46,842 bases of DNA from Kineococcus sp. TRM81007. GTDB taxonomy: Bacteria; Actinomycetota; Actinomycetes; Actinomycetales; Kineococcaceae. Location: the NCBI RefSeq assembly GCF_022669155.1, contig NZ_JALBVB010000050.1:56318-103159 (forward strand), read 5' to 3'. A model generated the notes under the pieces. The model was not told the DNA's origin. It was given only the letters and a program-made list of their open reading frames with translations, and searched no databases. The position numbers and the translations under genes were made by a program. This document shows, in pieces, positions 23,745-32,361 of this stretch (its first letter is position 1; each line of letters starts with the position of its first letter).

Positions 23745-24482
23745 TCAGCCGAGTTCCGCGGACGTGGCCAGCACCGACCCGCGCAGCGCGACGCCGTCGT
23801 CGGTGACCGCGAGGTCCTGCACCCGCACCTGACCGGGCAGCTCGTCCAGGGTCACGGTCCACCCGTCCAGGACGTCCACGCCGGCCGAGCCCAGCAGCTG
23901 GCGCGCCCGGCTCAGCGGCACCTCGCGCCCGGCGGCCTCCGCGGACACCGGCACCAGCCGCACCTCCTCGCCCGCCAGGCGGGGCTCGACGGTCAGCCCC
24001 ACCTCGACGCCGAAGCCGAGCACGCCCACCGTGGTCACCGCCCGCACGTCGTCACCGTCGCGCGTCAGCGTCACGTCCAGCGACCCGGCGTCCACCCGGG
24101 TGACGAGCTCGTCGAAACCCACCTCGGCGCGGAAGGTGCCCGCCGCCACGTCCACGGTGCCCGCCCCGCCGGCCAGCGCACCCAGGGGAGCCCGCACGGC
24201 GGGCAGGTGCACCCGCACGTCGTCGAGGACGAGGTCGTCGGTGGGCACCTGCTGCGCGGTGACGGTGACGTCCTCGTAGCGGCCGCGCAGCGCCTGCCAC
24301 AGGAAGGAACCGCCCGCCAGACCCACCTCCGGCGGCTGCGGCAGCGCCAGGCGCTCCTGCAGCTCCCGCTCGGCCCGGCCCACGGCCCAGCTGCGGGCGG
24401 CGAGGTCGGCGGCGACGAGGACCACCGCCAGCGCCACGAGCGTGACGACGACGCGAACGAGGGTGCTCCGGGACCGCGCCAC
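23745..24482 (-). CDS. DUF2993 (LmeA-like) lipid-binding envelope protein
   Basis: A 245-residue protein with one N-terminal membrane anchor or signal (about 8-33) and an extracytoplasmic DUF2993 domain. Typical features are LPQPPEVGLAGGSFLWQALRGRYEDVTV and a series of short beta strands alternating with VDAG and LDVTL. In mycobacteria LmeA of this family takes part in lipomannan elongation in the envelope; the role here is inferred only from the family. The GTG at 24482 lies 6 bases after CACAGT, so the transcript may be leaderless. It is divergent from the 2H phosphoesterase gene, only 51 bp away. Confidence 0.85.
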   Translation of the reverse strand: MARSRSTLVRVVVTLVALAVVLVAADLAARSWAVGRAERELQERLALPQPPEVGLAGGSFLWQALRGRYEDVTVTAQQVPTDDLVLDDVRVHLPAVRAPLGALAGGAGTVDVAAGTFRAEVGFDELVTRVDAGSLDVTLTRDGDDVRAVTTVGVLGFGVEVGLTVEPRLAGEEVRLVPVSAEAAGREVPLSRARQLLGSAGVDVLDGWTVTLDELPGQVRVQDLAVTDDGVALRGSVLATSAELG

Positions 24483-24521
24483 ACCCCCACTGTGCCGCAG
24501 GCGGGCACGCGCCGGGCCGCC

Positions 24522-24527
24522 TACCCT
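24522..24527 (+). promoter_or_regulatory. -10 hexamer of a leaderless 2H phosphoesterase transcript
   Basis: TACCCT stands exactly 6 bases before GTG 24534, the same spacing as at the two tetR genes. Confidence 0.55.
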
Positions 24528-24533
24528 GCCCGG

Positions 24534-25097
24534 GTGGGCGGCGGAGCCGGGGCGCGCGAGCGCACGCTGGTGGTGTGCGCCGCCTTCGACGCCCCCCTGG
24601 GCGCCGCGCTGGAGCAGGTGCGCCGGCGGTTGCGCGCCGCCGGGGTGCGCGCTCCGGCGGCCCCCCGGCACCGCCCGCACCTGACCGTCCTCGGCGCCCC
24701 CTGCCCGCCCGGGGGCACGGCGGCGTTCGCGGACGCGGTGGCGCGGGCCGCCGCGGAGGTGCCCGCGGTGGACGTGGTCCTGGACGAGGCGGGCACGTTC
24801 GGGCGCGGCGCCGTGCTGTGGGCGGGCTGCCGCGAACCCGGCCCCCTGCGCGACTGGCACGCCACCGCGAGCGCCGCCCTGGCGTCGGCCGGACTGGTCA
24901 ACACCTTCGCCACGGCCGCGCCGGGGCGCTGGGTGCCGCACTGCACGCTGGCGCGGCGGGTGCGGCCCGCGGCAGCGGTGGCGGCGCTGCGCGAGCACCT
25001 GCCGGTGGCCGGGCGGGTCGAGGCGCTGGCGGTCGTGGAGGTCGGCGGTGCGGGCGACGTGGCGCTGGCACCGCTGCGCGACCGGCCGCCCGGATGA
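24534..25097 (+). CDS. 2H phosphoesterase / 2'-5' RNA ligase-like protein
   Basis: A 187-residue protein with the two HxT motifs of the 2H superfamily: RPHLTV (about residue 46) and VPHCTL (about 138). These act on 2',3'-cyclic phosphates or 2'-5' linkages in RNA, though the biological substrate of the bacterial enzymes is often unclear. The second motif has Cys between His and Thr, which the HxT pattern allows. The GTG at 24534 was chosen from its TACCCT promoter spacing; the N-terminus then starts just before the first beta strand. Divergent from the DUF2993 gene. Confidence 0.85.
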   Translation: MGGGAGARERTLVVCAAFDAPLGAALEQVRRRLRAAGVRAPAAPRHRPHLTVLGAPCPPGGTAAFADAVARAAAEVPAVDVVLDEAGTFGRGAVLWAGCREPGPLRDWHATASAALASAGLVNTFATAAPGRWVPHCTLARRVRPAAAVAALREHLPVAGRVEALAVVEVGGAGDVALAPLRDRPPG

Positions 25098-25153
25098 GAG
25101 TCCTCTCACGCTCGCCTCACGTCCGGTTCACGCTCGGGTGCGAGCCTCCCGGC

Positions 25154-25660
25154 ATGCGAACTCCACTGGTCGTGACCGCGCTCACGGTCAGCGCCGCGGG
25201 TGTCGCCGCCCTGGGGCTGTCGATGGCCTGGGCGGATCGGCCCGGCGAGGACCTCGGCGACGCCGTCGTCGTCGCCTCGCCCAGCGCGCCCGCGAGCACC
25301 CCGCCCCCGGAGCCGTCCGCGTCGCCGTCGCCGTCGGACGTCCCCGCGACCGGCACCGCCCCTCCCCCGGCGCCCGCCCCGCCCGCGCCCGCTCCCGCCG
25401 GCGGCGGCAGCAGCGGTGGCGGTGGCAGTGGCGGTGGCGCTCCCGCCGGTGGCGGCGGCGACGTACCGTCGGTCCCGGACCCCGCCCCGCGCGCGGGAGG
25501 CGGCGAGAGCGTGGTCCCGGTGGCTCCGCCGGGCCCGGTCGTCGTCGGTGGCGACGACCGGCAGGACGACGACGGGGACGACGCGGGTGACGACCAGGAC
25601 GACGACGGGGACGACGGGAACGACGACGGCGGCGGGGACGACGACGGCGACGACGGCTGA
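25154..25660 (+). CDS. Secreted low-complexity protein with an Asp-rich tail
   Basis: A 168-residue exported protein with a signal peptide (about 1-27), a Pro/Ala/Ser/Thr region, a glycine-serine stretch, and a C-terminal run of DDGDD/DDQDD-type repeats that makes the end extremely acidic. Such Asp/Gly tails can bind calcium or other cations. The ATG at 25154 gives a clean signal peptide. It directly precedes, and may overlap, the sensor kinase gene, so it may be a sensed or accessory partner of that two-component system. I recognise no domain. Confidence 0.75.
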   Translation: MRTPLVVTALTVSAAGVAALGLSMAWADRPGEDLGDAVVVASPSAPASTPPPEPSASPSPSDVPATGTAPPPAPAPPAPAPAGGGSSGGGGSGGGAPAGGGGDVPSVPDPAPRAGGGESVVPVAPPGPVVVGGDDRQDDDGDDAGDDQDDDGDDGNDDGGGDDDGDDG

Positions 25661-25715
25661 GGGGGCGCCGCACCGGCGCGCGCCGCTGCACCGGGCCCGG
25701 GCACTGCTGCGCCCG

Positions 25716-27191
25716 GTGCGGGCGAAGGTGGTGCTCGCCGTGGTCGGGGCGACCGCCCTGGGCCTGGGCCTGACCGGTGTCGTCTCGCACGTCGTGCAGC
25801 GCGACGCCACCGAGGCGCGCGTGCACGCCTCGATGCGCCAGGAGGTCGCCGAGCTGCGCGAACTGGCCGCCCGCGGCTTCAACGGGCAGCAGTTCACGTC
25901 CGTGGACACCCTGCTGGCGGCGAGCATCCGCAACGACATCGCCGACGCGCACGAGTCCGCCGTGGGGATCGTCGTGGGTGGCAACACCTACGTGCCCGGT
26001 CGGCGGCCGCCGTTCGCGCTGCAGGAGAACCCCCGCGTGCAGGAGCTGGTGCGGTCCACCACGCCGGACAGCGCCCCGGTGCAGGAGACCGTGGAGACCG
26101 AGGCGGGCCCCACCCGGATCATCGCGGTGCCCGTCTCGCTGCCCGGCGCGGCACCCGGCGAACCGGCGCTCGGCCTGTACGTGGTGGGTCACGCGCTGGA
26201 CCCGGAGTTCGCGGTCGTCGACGAGAACGCCCGCACGTTCGCGGTGCTGAGCCTGGCCGCGCTGCTGGTGGTGGGCACCGCCGGGTGGCTGACCGCGGTG
26301 CGGCTGCTGCGCCCCCTGGACGACCTGCACGCCACGGCCGTCGGCGTCGGCGCCACGGAGCTGTCGCGGCGGGTCCCCGTCCACGGCGACGACGACGTGG
26401 CGGACGTGGCGCGCAGCTTCAACGCGATGCTGGAGCGCCTGGAGACGTCCTTCGACACGCAGCGCCGGTTCCTCGACGACGTCGGCCACGAGCTGCGCAC
26501 ACCGCTGACGATCGTGCAGGGCCACCTGGAGCTGGTGGACGACACTGACCCGCGCGACGTCGCGGAGACCCGCGCGCTGGTGCTGGACGAGCTGACGCGC
26601 ATGACGCGCCTGGTGGACGACCTGACGCTGCTGGCGAAGGCGCGCCAGCCGGACTTCGTGCACCCGCAACCCGTGGACGCCGGCCGGCTGCTGGACGACG
26701 CGTTCGACAAGGTGGTGCCGCTGGGCGACCGGGGGTGGCGGGTGGACGCGCGTGCCGACGTGGAGGTCGTGGCCGACCCGCAACGGGTGCAGCAGGCCCT
26801 CATCCAGCTGGTGTCCAACGCCGTGAAGTTCTCCGCCGCCGGTGACGTCATCGCCCTGGGCAGCGCCGTCCACGACGGCGAACTGCTGCTGTGGGTGCGC
26901 GACAGCGGGCCCGGCATCGCCCCCGAGGACGTCGAGCGCGTCTTCGAGCGGTTCGGCCGGGCGGACTCCGGCCGGGGCGTGGAGGGCTCCGGTCTGGGGC
27001 TGTCCATCGTGGCCGCCATCGCCGAGGCGCACGGGGGGCGGGTGGAGGTGGCGAGCCTGCCGGGCGCGGGCGCCACCTTCACCCTGGCGCTACCGCTACC
27101 GCTGCCCGTGGAGGAACTCCCCGGCGACCCCGAGGCGGCCGGCCCGATCCCCGCCGCACCACCCACCGAGCACGCCCGGGAGGGCCGTTGA
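25716..27191 (+). CDS. Two-component sensor histidine kinase
   Basis: A 491-residue membrane kinase: TM1 (about 5-25), an extracellular sensor of about 140 residues, TM2 (about 175-195), HAMP, HisKA with phospho-His 258 (DVGHELRTPLTIVQGH) and HATPase_c (LVSNAVKFS, DSGPGIAPED, GSGLGLSIV). The start is uncertain. GTG 25716 gives a normal TM1 but no Shine-Dalgarno is seen; an in-frame GTG at 25587 would overlap the acidic protein gene and add a Thr-rich tail that looks like a shadow. It is coupled to the response regulator by a TTGA overlap. Confidence 0.92.
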   Translation: MRAKVVLAVVGATALGLGLTGVVSHVVQRDATEARVHASMRQEVAELRELAARGFNGQQFTSVDTLLAASIRNDIADAHESAVGIVVGGNTYVPGRRPPFALQENPRVQELVRSTTPDSAPVQETVETEAGPTRIIAVPVSLPGAAPGEPALGLYVVGHALDPEFAVVDENARTFAVLSLAALLVVGTAGWLTAVRLLRPLDDLHATAVGVGATELSRRVPVHGDDDVADVARSFNAMLERLETSFDTQRRFLDDVGHELRTPLTIVQGHLELVDDTDPRDVAETRALVLDELTRMTRLVDDLTLLAKARQPDFVHPQPVDAGRLLDDAFDKVVPLGDRGWRVDARADVEVVADPQRVQQALIQLVSNAVKFSAAGDVIALGSAVHDGELLLWVRDSGPGIAPEDVERVFERFGRADSGRGVEGSGLGLSIVAAIAEAHGGRVEVASLPGAGATFTLALPLPLPVEELPGDPEAAGPIPAAPPTEHAREGR

Positions 27192-27856
27192 CCAGCATCC
27201 TGATCGCCGAGGACGAGGCGCGCATCGCGGCGTTCGTCGAGAAGGGCCTGCGCGCCGGCGGGTACGCCACGACCATCGCGTCCGACGGGCGCACCGCGCT
27301 GGACCTGGCGGGCAGCGGCGCGTTCGACCTGCTGCTGCTGGACGTGGGGCTGCCGGAGCTGGACGGTTTCTCGGTGCTGCGCCGGTTGCGGCAGGCCCGC
27401 AACTCCCTGCCGGTCATCATGCTCACCGCCCGCGACGACGTCACCGACACCGTGGCCGGCCTGGAGGGCGGTGCGGACGACTACGTCACCAAGCCGTTCC
27501 GGTTCGAGGAGCTGCTGGCGCGCGTGCGGTTGCGGCTGCGCCCGGGCGAGGACCGCAGCGGGGAGGTGACGGTGCTGGCGTCCGGCGAGCTCCAGCTGGA
27601 CCTGCTGACCCGTACCGTCGCGGTGGCGGGGCGCTCGGTCAGCCTGTCCAGCCGGGAGTTCTCCCTCGCCGAGGCGTTCCTGCGCCACCCCGGCCAGGTG
27701 CTCTCCCGCGAGCAGCTGCTGAGCTCGGTGTGGGGGTACGACTTCGACCCCGGTTCGAACGTGGTGGACGTGTACGTGCGCTACCTGCGCAAGAAGCTGG
27801 GCGCGGAGCGGTTCGAGACGGTGCGCGGCATGGGCTACCGCCTGCGCACCGGCTGA
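27188..27856 (+). CDS. OmpR-family response regulator
   Basis: A 222-residue regulator with a receiver domain (acidic EDE at 8-10, phospho-Asp 52 in LLLLDVGLPELDG, Lys in YVTKPF) and a winged-helix DNA-binding domain (SLSSREFSLAEAFLRHPG, VDVYVRYLRKKLG). The start is TTG 27188, whose last two bases are part of the kinase TGA stop. This coupling and the immediate ILIAEDE strand leave no better start. Targets are unknown; the adjacent acidic secreted protein is a candidate. Confidence 0.94.
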   Translation: MTSILIAEDEARIAAFVEKGLRAGGYATTIASDGRTALDLAGSGAFDLLLLDVGLPELDGFSVLRRLRQARNSLPVIMLTARDDVTDTVAGLEGGADDYVTKPFRFEELLARVRLRLRPGEDRSGEVTVLASGELQLDLLTRTVAVAGRSVSLSSREFSLAEAFLRHPGQVLSREQLLSSVWGYDFDPGSNVVDVYVRYLRKKLGAERFETVRGMGYRLRTG

Positions 27857-27859
27857 CGG

Positions 27860-27865
27860 CACCCT
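27860..27865 (+). promoter_or_regulatory. Possible -10 hexamer for the WYL regulator
   Basis: CACCCT lies exactly 6 bases before GTG 27872 and only 3 bases past the response regulator stop. It keeps the invariant A2 and T6 of TANNNT, so a separate leaderless transcript is possible. Confidence 0.4.
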
Positions 27866-27871
27866 GGGCCG

Positions 27872-28867
27872 GTGCGTGCGGCCCGGTTGCTGACGATGGC
27901 GATGCTCCTGCAGACGCGACCGCTGGTGACGGCGCGGGAGCTGGCCGAGCACCTGGAGGTGTCCGAGCGCACCGTGCAGCGCGACGTCGCCGAGCTCGTC
28001 GCGGCGGGGATCCCCGTGGTGTCGGTGCGCGGCACGGCGGGCGGCTACCGCATCGCCGACGGCTACCGGCACCGGACCAGCGGGCTGTCGGCGGCGGAGG
28101 CGGAGGCGGTGACGTTCCTCGGCCTGGGCGGCGTCGCGCAGGACCTGGGGTTCGCCGACGTGGTGGGCGGGGCGCAGCTGAAGCTGCTGGCGGGCACCAC
28201 CCCGGAGGGCCGCGAGCGCGCCCGGCGGGTCGCGTCCCGGTTCCACCTGGACACCGACCGGTGGTTCGGCACGGCCGAGCCGGCGCCGGCGCTGGTGGCG
28301 CTGGCGCGGGCGGTGTGGGACGACCGCCGGGTGCGGGTGCGCCACCACCGCCGCACCGGGGAGACCACCGAACGCGTCCTGGACCCGCTGGGTCTGGTGC
28401 TGAAGGGCGAGTGGTACCTGCTGGCGCAGCGGGAGGGGGAACTGCGCACCTACCGGGTGTCGCGGCTGGACGCGGTGCGGGTGCTGGACGAACCGGTGCG
28501 GCGGCCGGCGGGTTTCGACCTGGACCGGGCCTGGCGCGAGCACCTGGCGCGGGCCGAGGCGGCGCGCGAAGCGCTGGAGGTGACGGTGCGCGCGCACCCG
28601 TGGGCGCTGCCCGGCCTGCGGCGGGTCGCGTCGGCGGCGGCGCAGCCGCACCTGCCGGTGGTGGCGGACGGCCTGCCGCTCGACGCGGCGGGCCGGGTGG
28701 AGCTGCGGGTGGCCTTCGACGCGCGCGAGTGGGCGCTGACGACGCTGCTGGGTTTCGGTCCCGACGTGGAGGTCCTGGCACCCGCGGACGTGCGGGAGGC
28801 CGTCGCCGCGAGAGCGCGGGCGACGGCCTGCCTGTACGAGCAGGGCCCCTCACCGCTGCTGCGGTGA
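27872..28867 (+). CDS. HTH-WYL transcriptional regulator
   Basis: A 331-residue regulator: N-terminal winged helix (RELAEHLEVSERTVQRDVAELV, then GGYRIADGYR), a WYL ligand-sensing domain (about 130-220, with the WYL itself in KGEWYLLAQREGELRTYRVSR split as EWYLL) and the WCX C-terminal extension. WYL domains often sense nucleotides or nucleic acids and regulate stress or defence genes; no defence genes are adjacent here. The GTG at 27872 fits the leaderless pattern. The stop codon lies inside a strong bidirectional terminator. Confidence 0.9.
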   Translation: MRAARLLTMAMLLQTRPLVTARELAEHLEVSERTVQRDVAELVAAGIPVVSVRGTAGGYRIADGYRHRTSGLSAAEAEAVTFLGLGGVAQDLGFADVVGGAQLKLLAGTTPEGRERARRVASRFHLDTDRWFGTAEPAPALVALARAVWDDRRVRVRHHRRTGETTERVLDPLGLVLKGEWYLLAQREGELRTYRVSRLDAVRVLDEPVRRPAGFDLDRAWREHLARAEAAREALEVTVRAHPWALPGLRRVASAAAQPHLPVVADGLPLDAAGRVELRVAFDAREWALTTLLGFGPDVEVLAPADVREAVAARARATACLYEQGPSPLLR

Positions 28868-28876
28868 GGGGCCCTG
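28841..28876. terminator. Perfect 16-bp terminator hairpin overlapping a stop codon
   Basis: Arms 28841-28856 and 28861-28876 are exact complements with a 4-base loop. The left arm is inside the WYL coding sequence and the right arm covers its stop. It separates two convergent genes and can serve both. Confidence 0.85.
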
Positions 28877-28886
28877 GCGGCGTGGA

Positions 28887-29384
28887 TCAGCTGCGGGCGG
28901 CGCGGTCCATCCCGGGGCGGACGTCGACGGTGTCGTCGTCACCCTCGACCTCCTTGGCGAGCAGACCGGAGCCGATGGCCCAGATCGCCGCACCGAGGAT
29001 GCCGACGTAGACGCCGATCTCCGGGGTGAGGGCGTCACCGCGCTCCAGCCCACCCATGGGGTGCACGGCGAAGGCGATGCACTGCAGGGTCGTGGCCAGC
29101 GCCACGGCCATGGAGGCCAGGGTCAGGCCGCGGTGCTGACCGCGGCGGGCGCGCTTGTGGGCGTACGCCAGCGCCAGCAGGAAGCCGATGCCGAGGTAGG
29201 CGGTGAAGGGCACGAGGGAGTCGGTCTCGTAGCCGACGCGCCCCTGGGCGGTGCCCTCGAACTGCACCCAGTCCAGGAACGGGGAGATGTTGAGGACGAC
29301 GACGCCGAGGGCGGCGACACCGAGGCCCTTGCCGCTGGCGCGGCGGGTGTCGCGGGCGAGGTCGTTCGGTCCAGTCGTTGCCAT
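28887..29384 (-). CDS. Four-helix integral membrane protein of unknown function
   Basis: A 165-residue protein with hydrophobic segments at about 22-38, 58-74, 86-108 and 125-147, a polar N-terminus and an acidic cytoplasmic tail (KEVEGDDDTVDV). I recognise no family motif. The ATG at 29384 has GGGAGA upstream. It ends at the shared terminator with the WYL gene and appears monocistronic. Confidence 0.78.
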   Translation of the reverse strand: MATTGPNDLARDTRRASGKGLGVAALGVVVLNISPFLDWVQFEGTAQGRVGYETDSLVPFTAYLGIGFLLALAYAHKRARRGQHRGLTLASMAVALATTLQCIAFAVHPMGGLERGDALTPEIGVYVGILGAAIWAIGSGLLAKEVEGDDDTVDVRPGMDRAARS

Positions 29385-29727
29385 GTGGTCTCCCGTGGTT
29401 CGTCGTGCGGAGCCCTCGTCTGCTGACGGGGGTCTTTCGTCAGTGGGGAGCGCGTTCCCGCGGCGCGGTGGGCGCCGTGGGCCGTCAGCCCGGCGTTTCG
29501 ACTACGGCGGTGCGCGGCGAGTGAGCCGCCCGGCGCGGCACCTGCTCGACCGCGGGCGGGAACGCTCGCTCCGGGGACAGTCGATCACCGCACGGGCGGG
29601 TCGGCAACTCAGGATCCGGCCGGTGCGTCGGCGGGACCCGTCCCGAAGCCCGACACGCCCTGACGCCTTTCGTCCCTAGCGTGGCGATCACCGCACTGCG
29701 GAGCACCCCATCGACGAGGAGGACACC
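29385..29727. other. 343-bp intergenic region, no gene seen
   Basis: It separates two divergent genes. Readings here are short and lack ribosome-binding sites. GAGGAGGACACC immediately before GTG 29728 is the Shine-Dalgarno of the next gene. The region should hold promoters for both sides, but none could be assigned with confidence. Confidence 0.6.
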
Positions 29728-30366
29728 GTGACCGGGACGACCACCCCCCAGACCACCACCGCCCCCGCGGGCACCGACGAGCGCACCGTCTTCGTGCTGG
29801 CGGACGAGGCGCTGCTGGCCGTGGTCCGGCAGGTCCGCGAGGACCAGTGGGACCTGCGCACCCGGGGCACCGTGACGACAAGCGACCCCGACGGCGACCC
29901 GACGCTGCGCGAGCTCGTGAACTACCACGCCTACGACGACGCGTGGGTGCCGGCGATGCTGGCCGGGCGCACGATGGCGGAGGTCGGCCAGGACGCGCAC
30001 ACCGGCGACCTGCTGGGCGCGGACCCGGTGGCGGCCTTCGAGCGGATCGCGCAGGACGCGATCGCCGCCGCCCAGGGCCTGGACGACCTGGACCGCACCG
30101 TGCACTGCTCCTTCGGCGACTACAGCGCCCGCGACTACCTGTGGCAGGTCATCGCGTTCCGCGCGCTGCGGGCGGTGGAGATCGCCCGGCTCATCGGCGT
30201 GGACGACCGGCTGGAGCCGGAGCTGGTGGAGCCGCTGCTGGCGCACCTGCGGGTGCACGCCGAGGAGTGGCGCTCCTACGGCGTCTTCGGTCCCGCGCTG
30301 CCCGCCCCGGACGGTGCGACACCGCAGGAGGAGCTGCTCGCGCTGACCGGGCGCCGCCCCCGCTGA
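29728..30366 (+). CDS. TIGR03086-type DinB-like metal-binding protein
   Basis: A 212-residue helical-bundle protein of the mycothiol-dependent/DinB-like group common in actinobacteria. The typical pattern is visible: a W near VREDQWDLRT, TLRELVNYHAYDDAWVP with a potential metal His, FGDYSARDYLWQVIAFRALRAVEIARLIG, and the C-terminal bundle. Known relatives bind a divalent metal through three His residues; here only some candidates are clear. GTG 29728 follows GAGGAGG. Function is unknown beyond the fold. Confidence 0.82.
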   Translation: MTGTTTPQTTTAPAGTDERTVFVLADEALLAVVRQVREDQWDLRTRGTVTTSDPDGDPTLRELVNYHAYDDAWVPAMLAGRTMAEVGQDAHTGDLLGADPVAAFERIAQDAIAAAQGLDDLDRTVHCSFGDYSARDYLWQVIAFRALRAVEIARLIGVDDRLEPELVEPLLAHLRVHAEEWRSYGVFGPALPAPDGATPQEELLALTGRRPR

Positions 30367-30411
30367 GGGGCGCCGGGAAGGTCTCCGGCGGCGCCGTGGT
30401 TGGGTGCAGGC

Positions 30412-30867
30412 ATGAGCACTCAGGCGCTGACCCTGGAGACGCACGACGAGACCGTCAAGGACGGCATCGTCCTGATCGACTTCTGGGCGGAGTGGTGCGG
30501 GCCGTGCCGCCAGTTCGGCCCGGTCTTCGAGCGCGCGTCGGAGAAGCACACCGACATCGCGTTCACGAAGGTGGACACCGAGGACCAGCAGCAGCTCGCC
30601 GCCCGGTACGGCATCACGTCGATCCCGACGCTGGTGGCCTACCGCGACGGCATCCCCGTGTTCGGTCAGCCCGGCGCCCTGCCGGAGACCGCGCTGGAGC
30701 AGCTGATCGAGCAGGTCCGCGGGCTCGACATGGACACCGTGAAGCAGCAGTACGCCCAGGCGCTGCAGCAGCAGCAGGCCCAGCAGCAGGCGCAGGCCGC
30801 CCGCGGGGCGCAGACCCAGCGCACCGGCACCGCGGTGCGCGCGGGCACCGACCCGGCCGCCTTCTGA
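30412..30867 (+). CDS. Thioredoxin with a glutamine-rich C-terminal tail
   Basis: A 151-residue thioredoxin. The active site WAEWCGPC (Cys 29, Cys 32) and the cis-Pro loop GITSIPTLVAYRDG are intact. The fold ends near residue 110. A 40-residue tail rich in Gln and Ala (LQQQQAQQQAQAARGAQTQ) follows; it is not part of normal thioredoxins of about 105-110 residues and is probably helical or disordered. I chose the ATG at 30412 rather than a GTG 12 bases earlier, because the fold then starts normally; no strong Shine-Dalgarno is seen. General protein disulfide reduction is the expected role. Confidence 0.9.
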   Translation: MSTQALTLETHDETVKDGIVLIDFWAEWCGPCRQFGPVFERASEKHTDIAFTKVDTEDQQQLAARYGITSIPTLVAYRDGIPVFGQPGALPETALEQLIEQVRGLDMDTVKQQYAQALQQQQAQQQAQAARGAQTQRTGTAVRAGTDPAAF

Positions 30868-30890
30868 GCCCACCGCTCCGCGACACGATG

Positions 30891-30925
30891 ACGGCCCCGT
30901 CCCTCTGCGCGAGGGGCGGGGCCGT
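30891..30925. terminator. Bidirectional terminator hairpin
   Basis: Arms 30891-30905 and 30911-30925 pair over 15 bp with one T-G wobble and a 5-base loop. It lies between the convergent thioredoxin and amino acid permease genes. Confidence 0.85.
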
Positions 30926-30953
30926 CGTCGTCCCGGTGGAACGCCGGGCCGGG

Positions 30954-32297
30954 TCAGCGGCCGGCGCGGGCCCGCTGGTCGGCGGGCACGGCGCGGCGGG
31001 CCACCGCGTACAGCAGCGCGCCGACGGCGAGGAGGATCGCGGCGCGCAGCCACACGCCGGCCTCCTGCTGGGTCAGCAGCGCCACGCAGGCGACGACGCC
31101 GAGCACCGGCAGGACGGTGGGGGCCCGGTAGTGCCGGTGACCGACGCGGTCGCGGCGCAGGACCAGCACGGCGACGTTCGTGCTGATGAACACGAACAGC
31201 AGCAGCAGCACGACGGTCGCGGCGAGGTCGGCGAGGTCGCCGGTGAGGACCAGCGCCATCGACACCAGGGTGGTCACGACGATCGCCACCCACGGGGTGC
31301 GGCGGTTCGGCAGGACGCGGCCCAGCACGCGCGGCAGCAGCCCCTCCTCGGCCATGCCGTAGGTGAGGCGGCTGCACATGATCGCGGTCAGCAGGGCGCC
31401 GTTGGCGACGGCGATGAGCGCGATCAGCGAGTACAGCCACCCGGGCAGGCCGACGTCGGCGACGCGCACGACCTCCAGCAGGGGCCCCGAGGACGAGGCG
31501 ATCCGGTCCGGCGCCACCGCGGTGGAGACCGCCAGGCCGACGAGCACGTACACGACGCCGGCGACGGCCAGGCCGCCGAACAGGGCGCGCGGGTAGGTGC
31601 GCGAGGGGTCCACGGCCTCCTCGGCGACGTTCGCGGAGGTCTCGAAGCCGACGAAGGAGTAGAAGGCCAGCACCGAGGCGGCGAGGATCCCTGCGACGGC
31701 CGACTGACCGGGCGCGAACTCCAGGGTGCGGCCCGGGTCGCCGTCACCGCGGCCCAGGATCACGGCGGCGAGCGCCACGATGAGCAGCAGACCGCCGACC
31801 TCGATCACCGTCATGGCGACGTTGGCGCGCAGCGAGTCCTTGATGCCGCGCATGTTGAGCAGCGCCACCAGGGTCAGGAAGACCAGCGCGGCCGGCAGGG
31901 CCGGCACGTCCACGAGCGCACCGAGGTAGTCGCCGGAGAACGCGATCGCCAGCCCGGCGACGCTGGTGACACCCGCGGCGAGCATGGAGAAGCCGACGAG
32001 GAAGGAGACGACCGGCCGCTTGAAGGCGCGCTGCGCGAAGACCGCCGCTCCCCCGGCCTTCGGGTACTTGGTGACCAGCTCCGCGTAGGAGGTGGCCGTC
32101 AGCGTCGCCAGGACCAGGGCCACGGCGAACGGCACCCAGATCGCGCCGCCGACCTCCCCGGCCAGCACGCCGACGAGGGCGTAGATGCCGGCGCCGAGGA
32201 CGTCGCCGAGGATGAAGAGGAACAGCAGCTTGCCGCTGATCGCGCGTCTGAGGCCCGTGGTCTGGACCTCCGGGGTGGTCCCCGCCTGTGTGCTCAC
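30954..32297 (-). CDS. APC-superfamily amino acid permease
   Basis: A 447-residue transporter with 12 predicted membrane helices. The unwound helix 1 motif GDVLGAGIYALVG and the sequence SYAELVTKYPKAGGAAVFAQRAF near helix 3 are typical of APC amino acid/polyamine/cation transporters. The substrate cannot be told. The start GTG at 32297 is preceded by TAGGGA a few bases upstream; no Shine-Dalgarno is clear. It is monocistronic, ending at a shared terminator. Confidence 0.9.
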   Translation of the reverse strand: MSTQAGTTPEVQTTGLRRAISGKLLFLFILGDVLGAGIYALVGVLAGEVGGAIWVPFAVALVLATLTATSYAELVTKYPKAGGAAVFAQRAFKRPVVSFLVGFSMLAAGVTSVAGLAIAFSGDYLGALVDVPALPAALVFLTLVALLNMRGIKDSLRANVAMTVIEVGGLLLIVALAAVILGRGDGDPGRTLEFAPGQSAVAGILAASVLAFYSFVGFETSANVAEEAVDPSRTYPRALFGGLAVAGVVYVLVGLAVSTAVAPDRIASSSGPLLEVVRVADVGLPGWLYSLIALIAVANGALLTAIMCSRLTYGMAEEGLLPRVLGRVLPNRRTPWVAIVVTTLVSMALVLTGDLADLAATVVLLLLFVFISTNVAVLVLRRDRVGHRHYRAPTVLPVLGVVACVALLTQQEAGVWLRAAILLAVGALLYAVARRAVPADQRARAGR

Positions 32298-32361
32298 CCC
32301 AGATCCCTACCCCACGGCCGCGGGCGCGGCACGTCGGCGCGTCCTCCCGGGCGCGGGGCGT

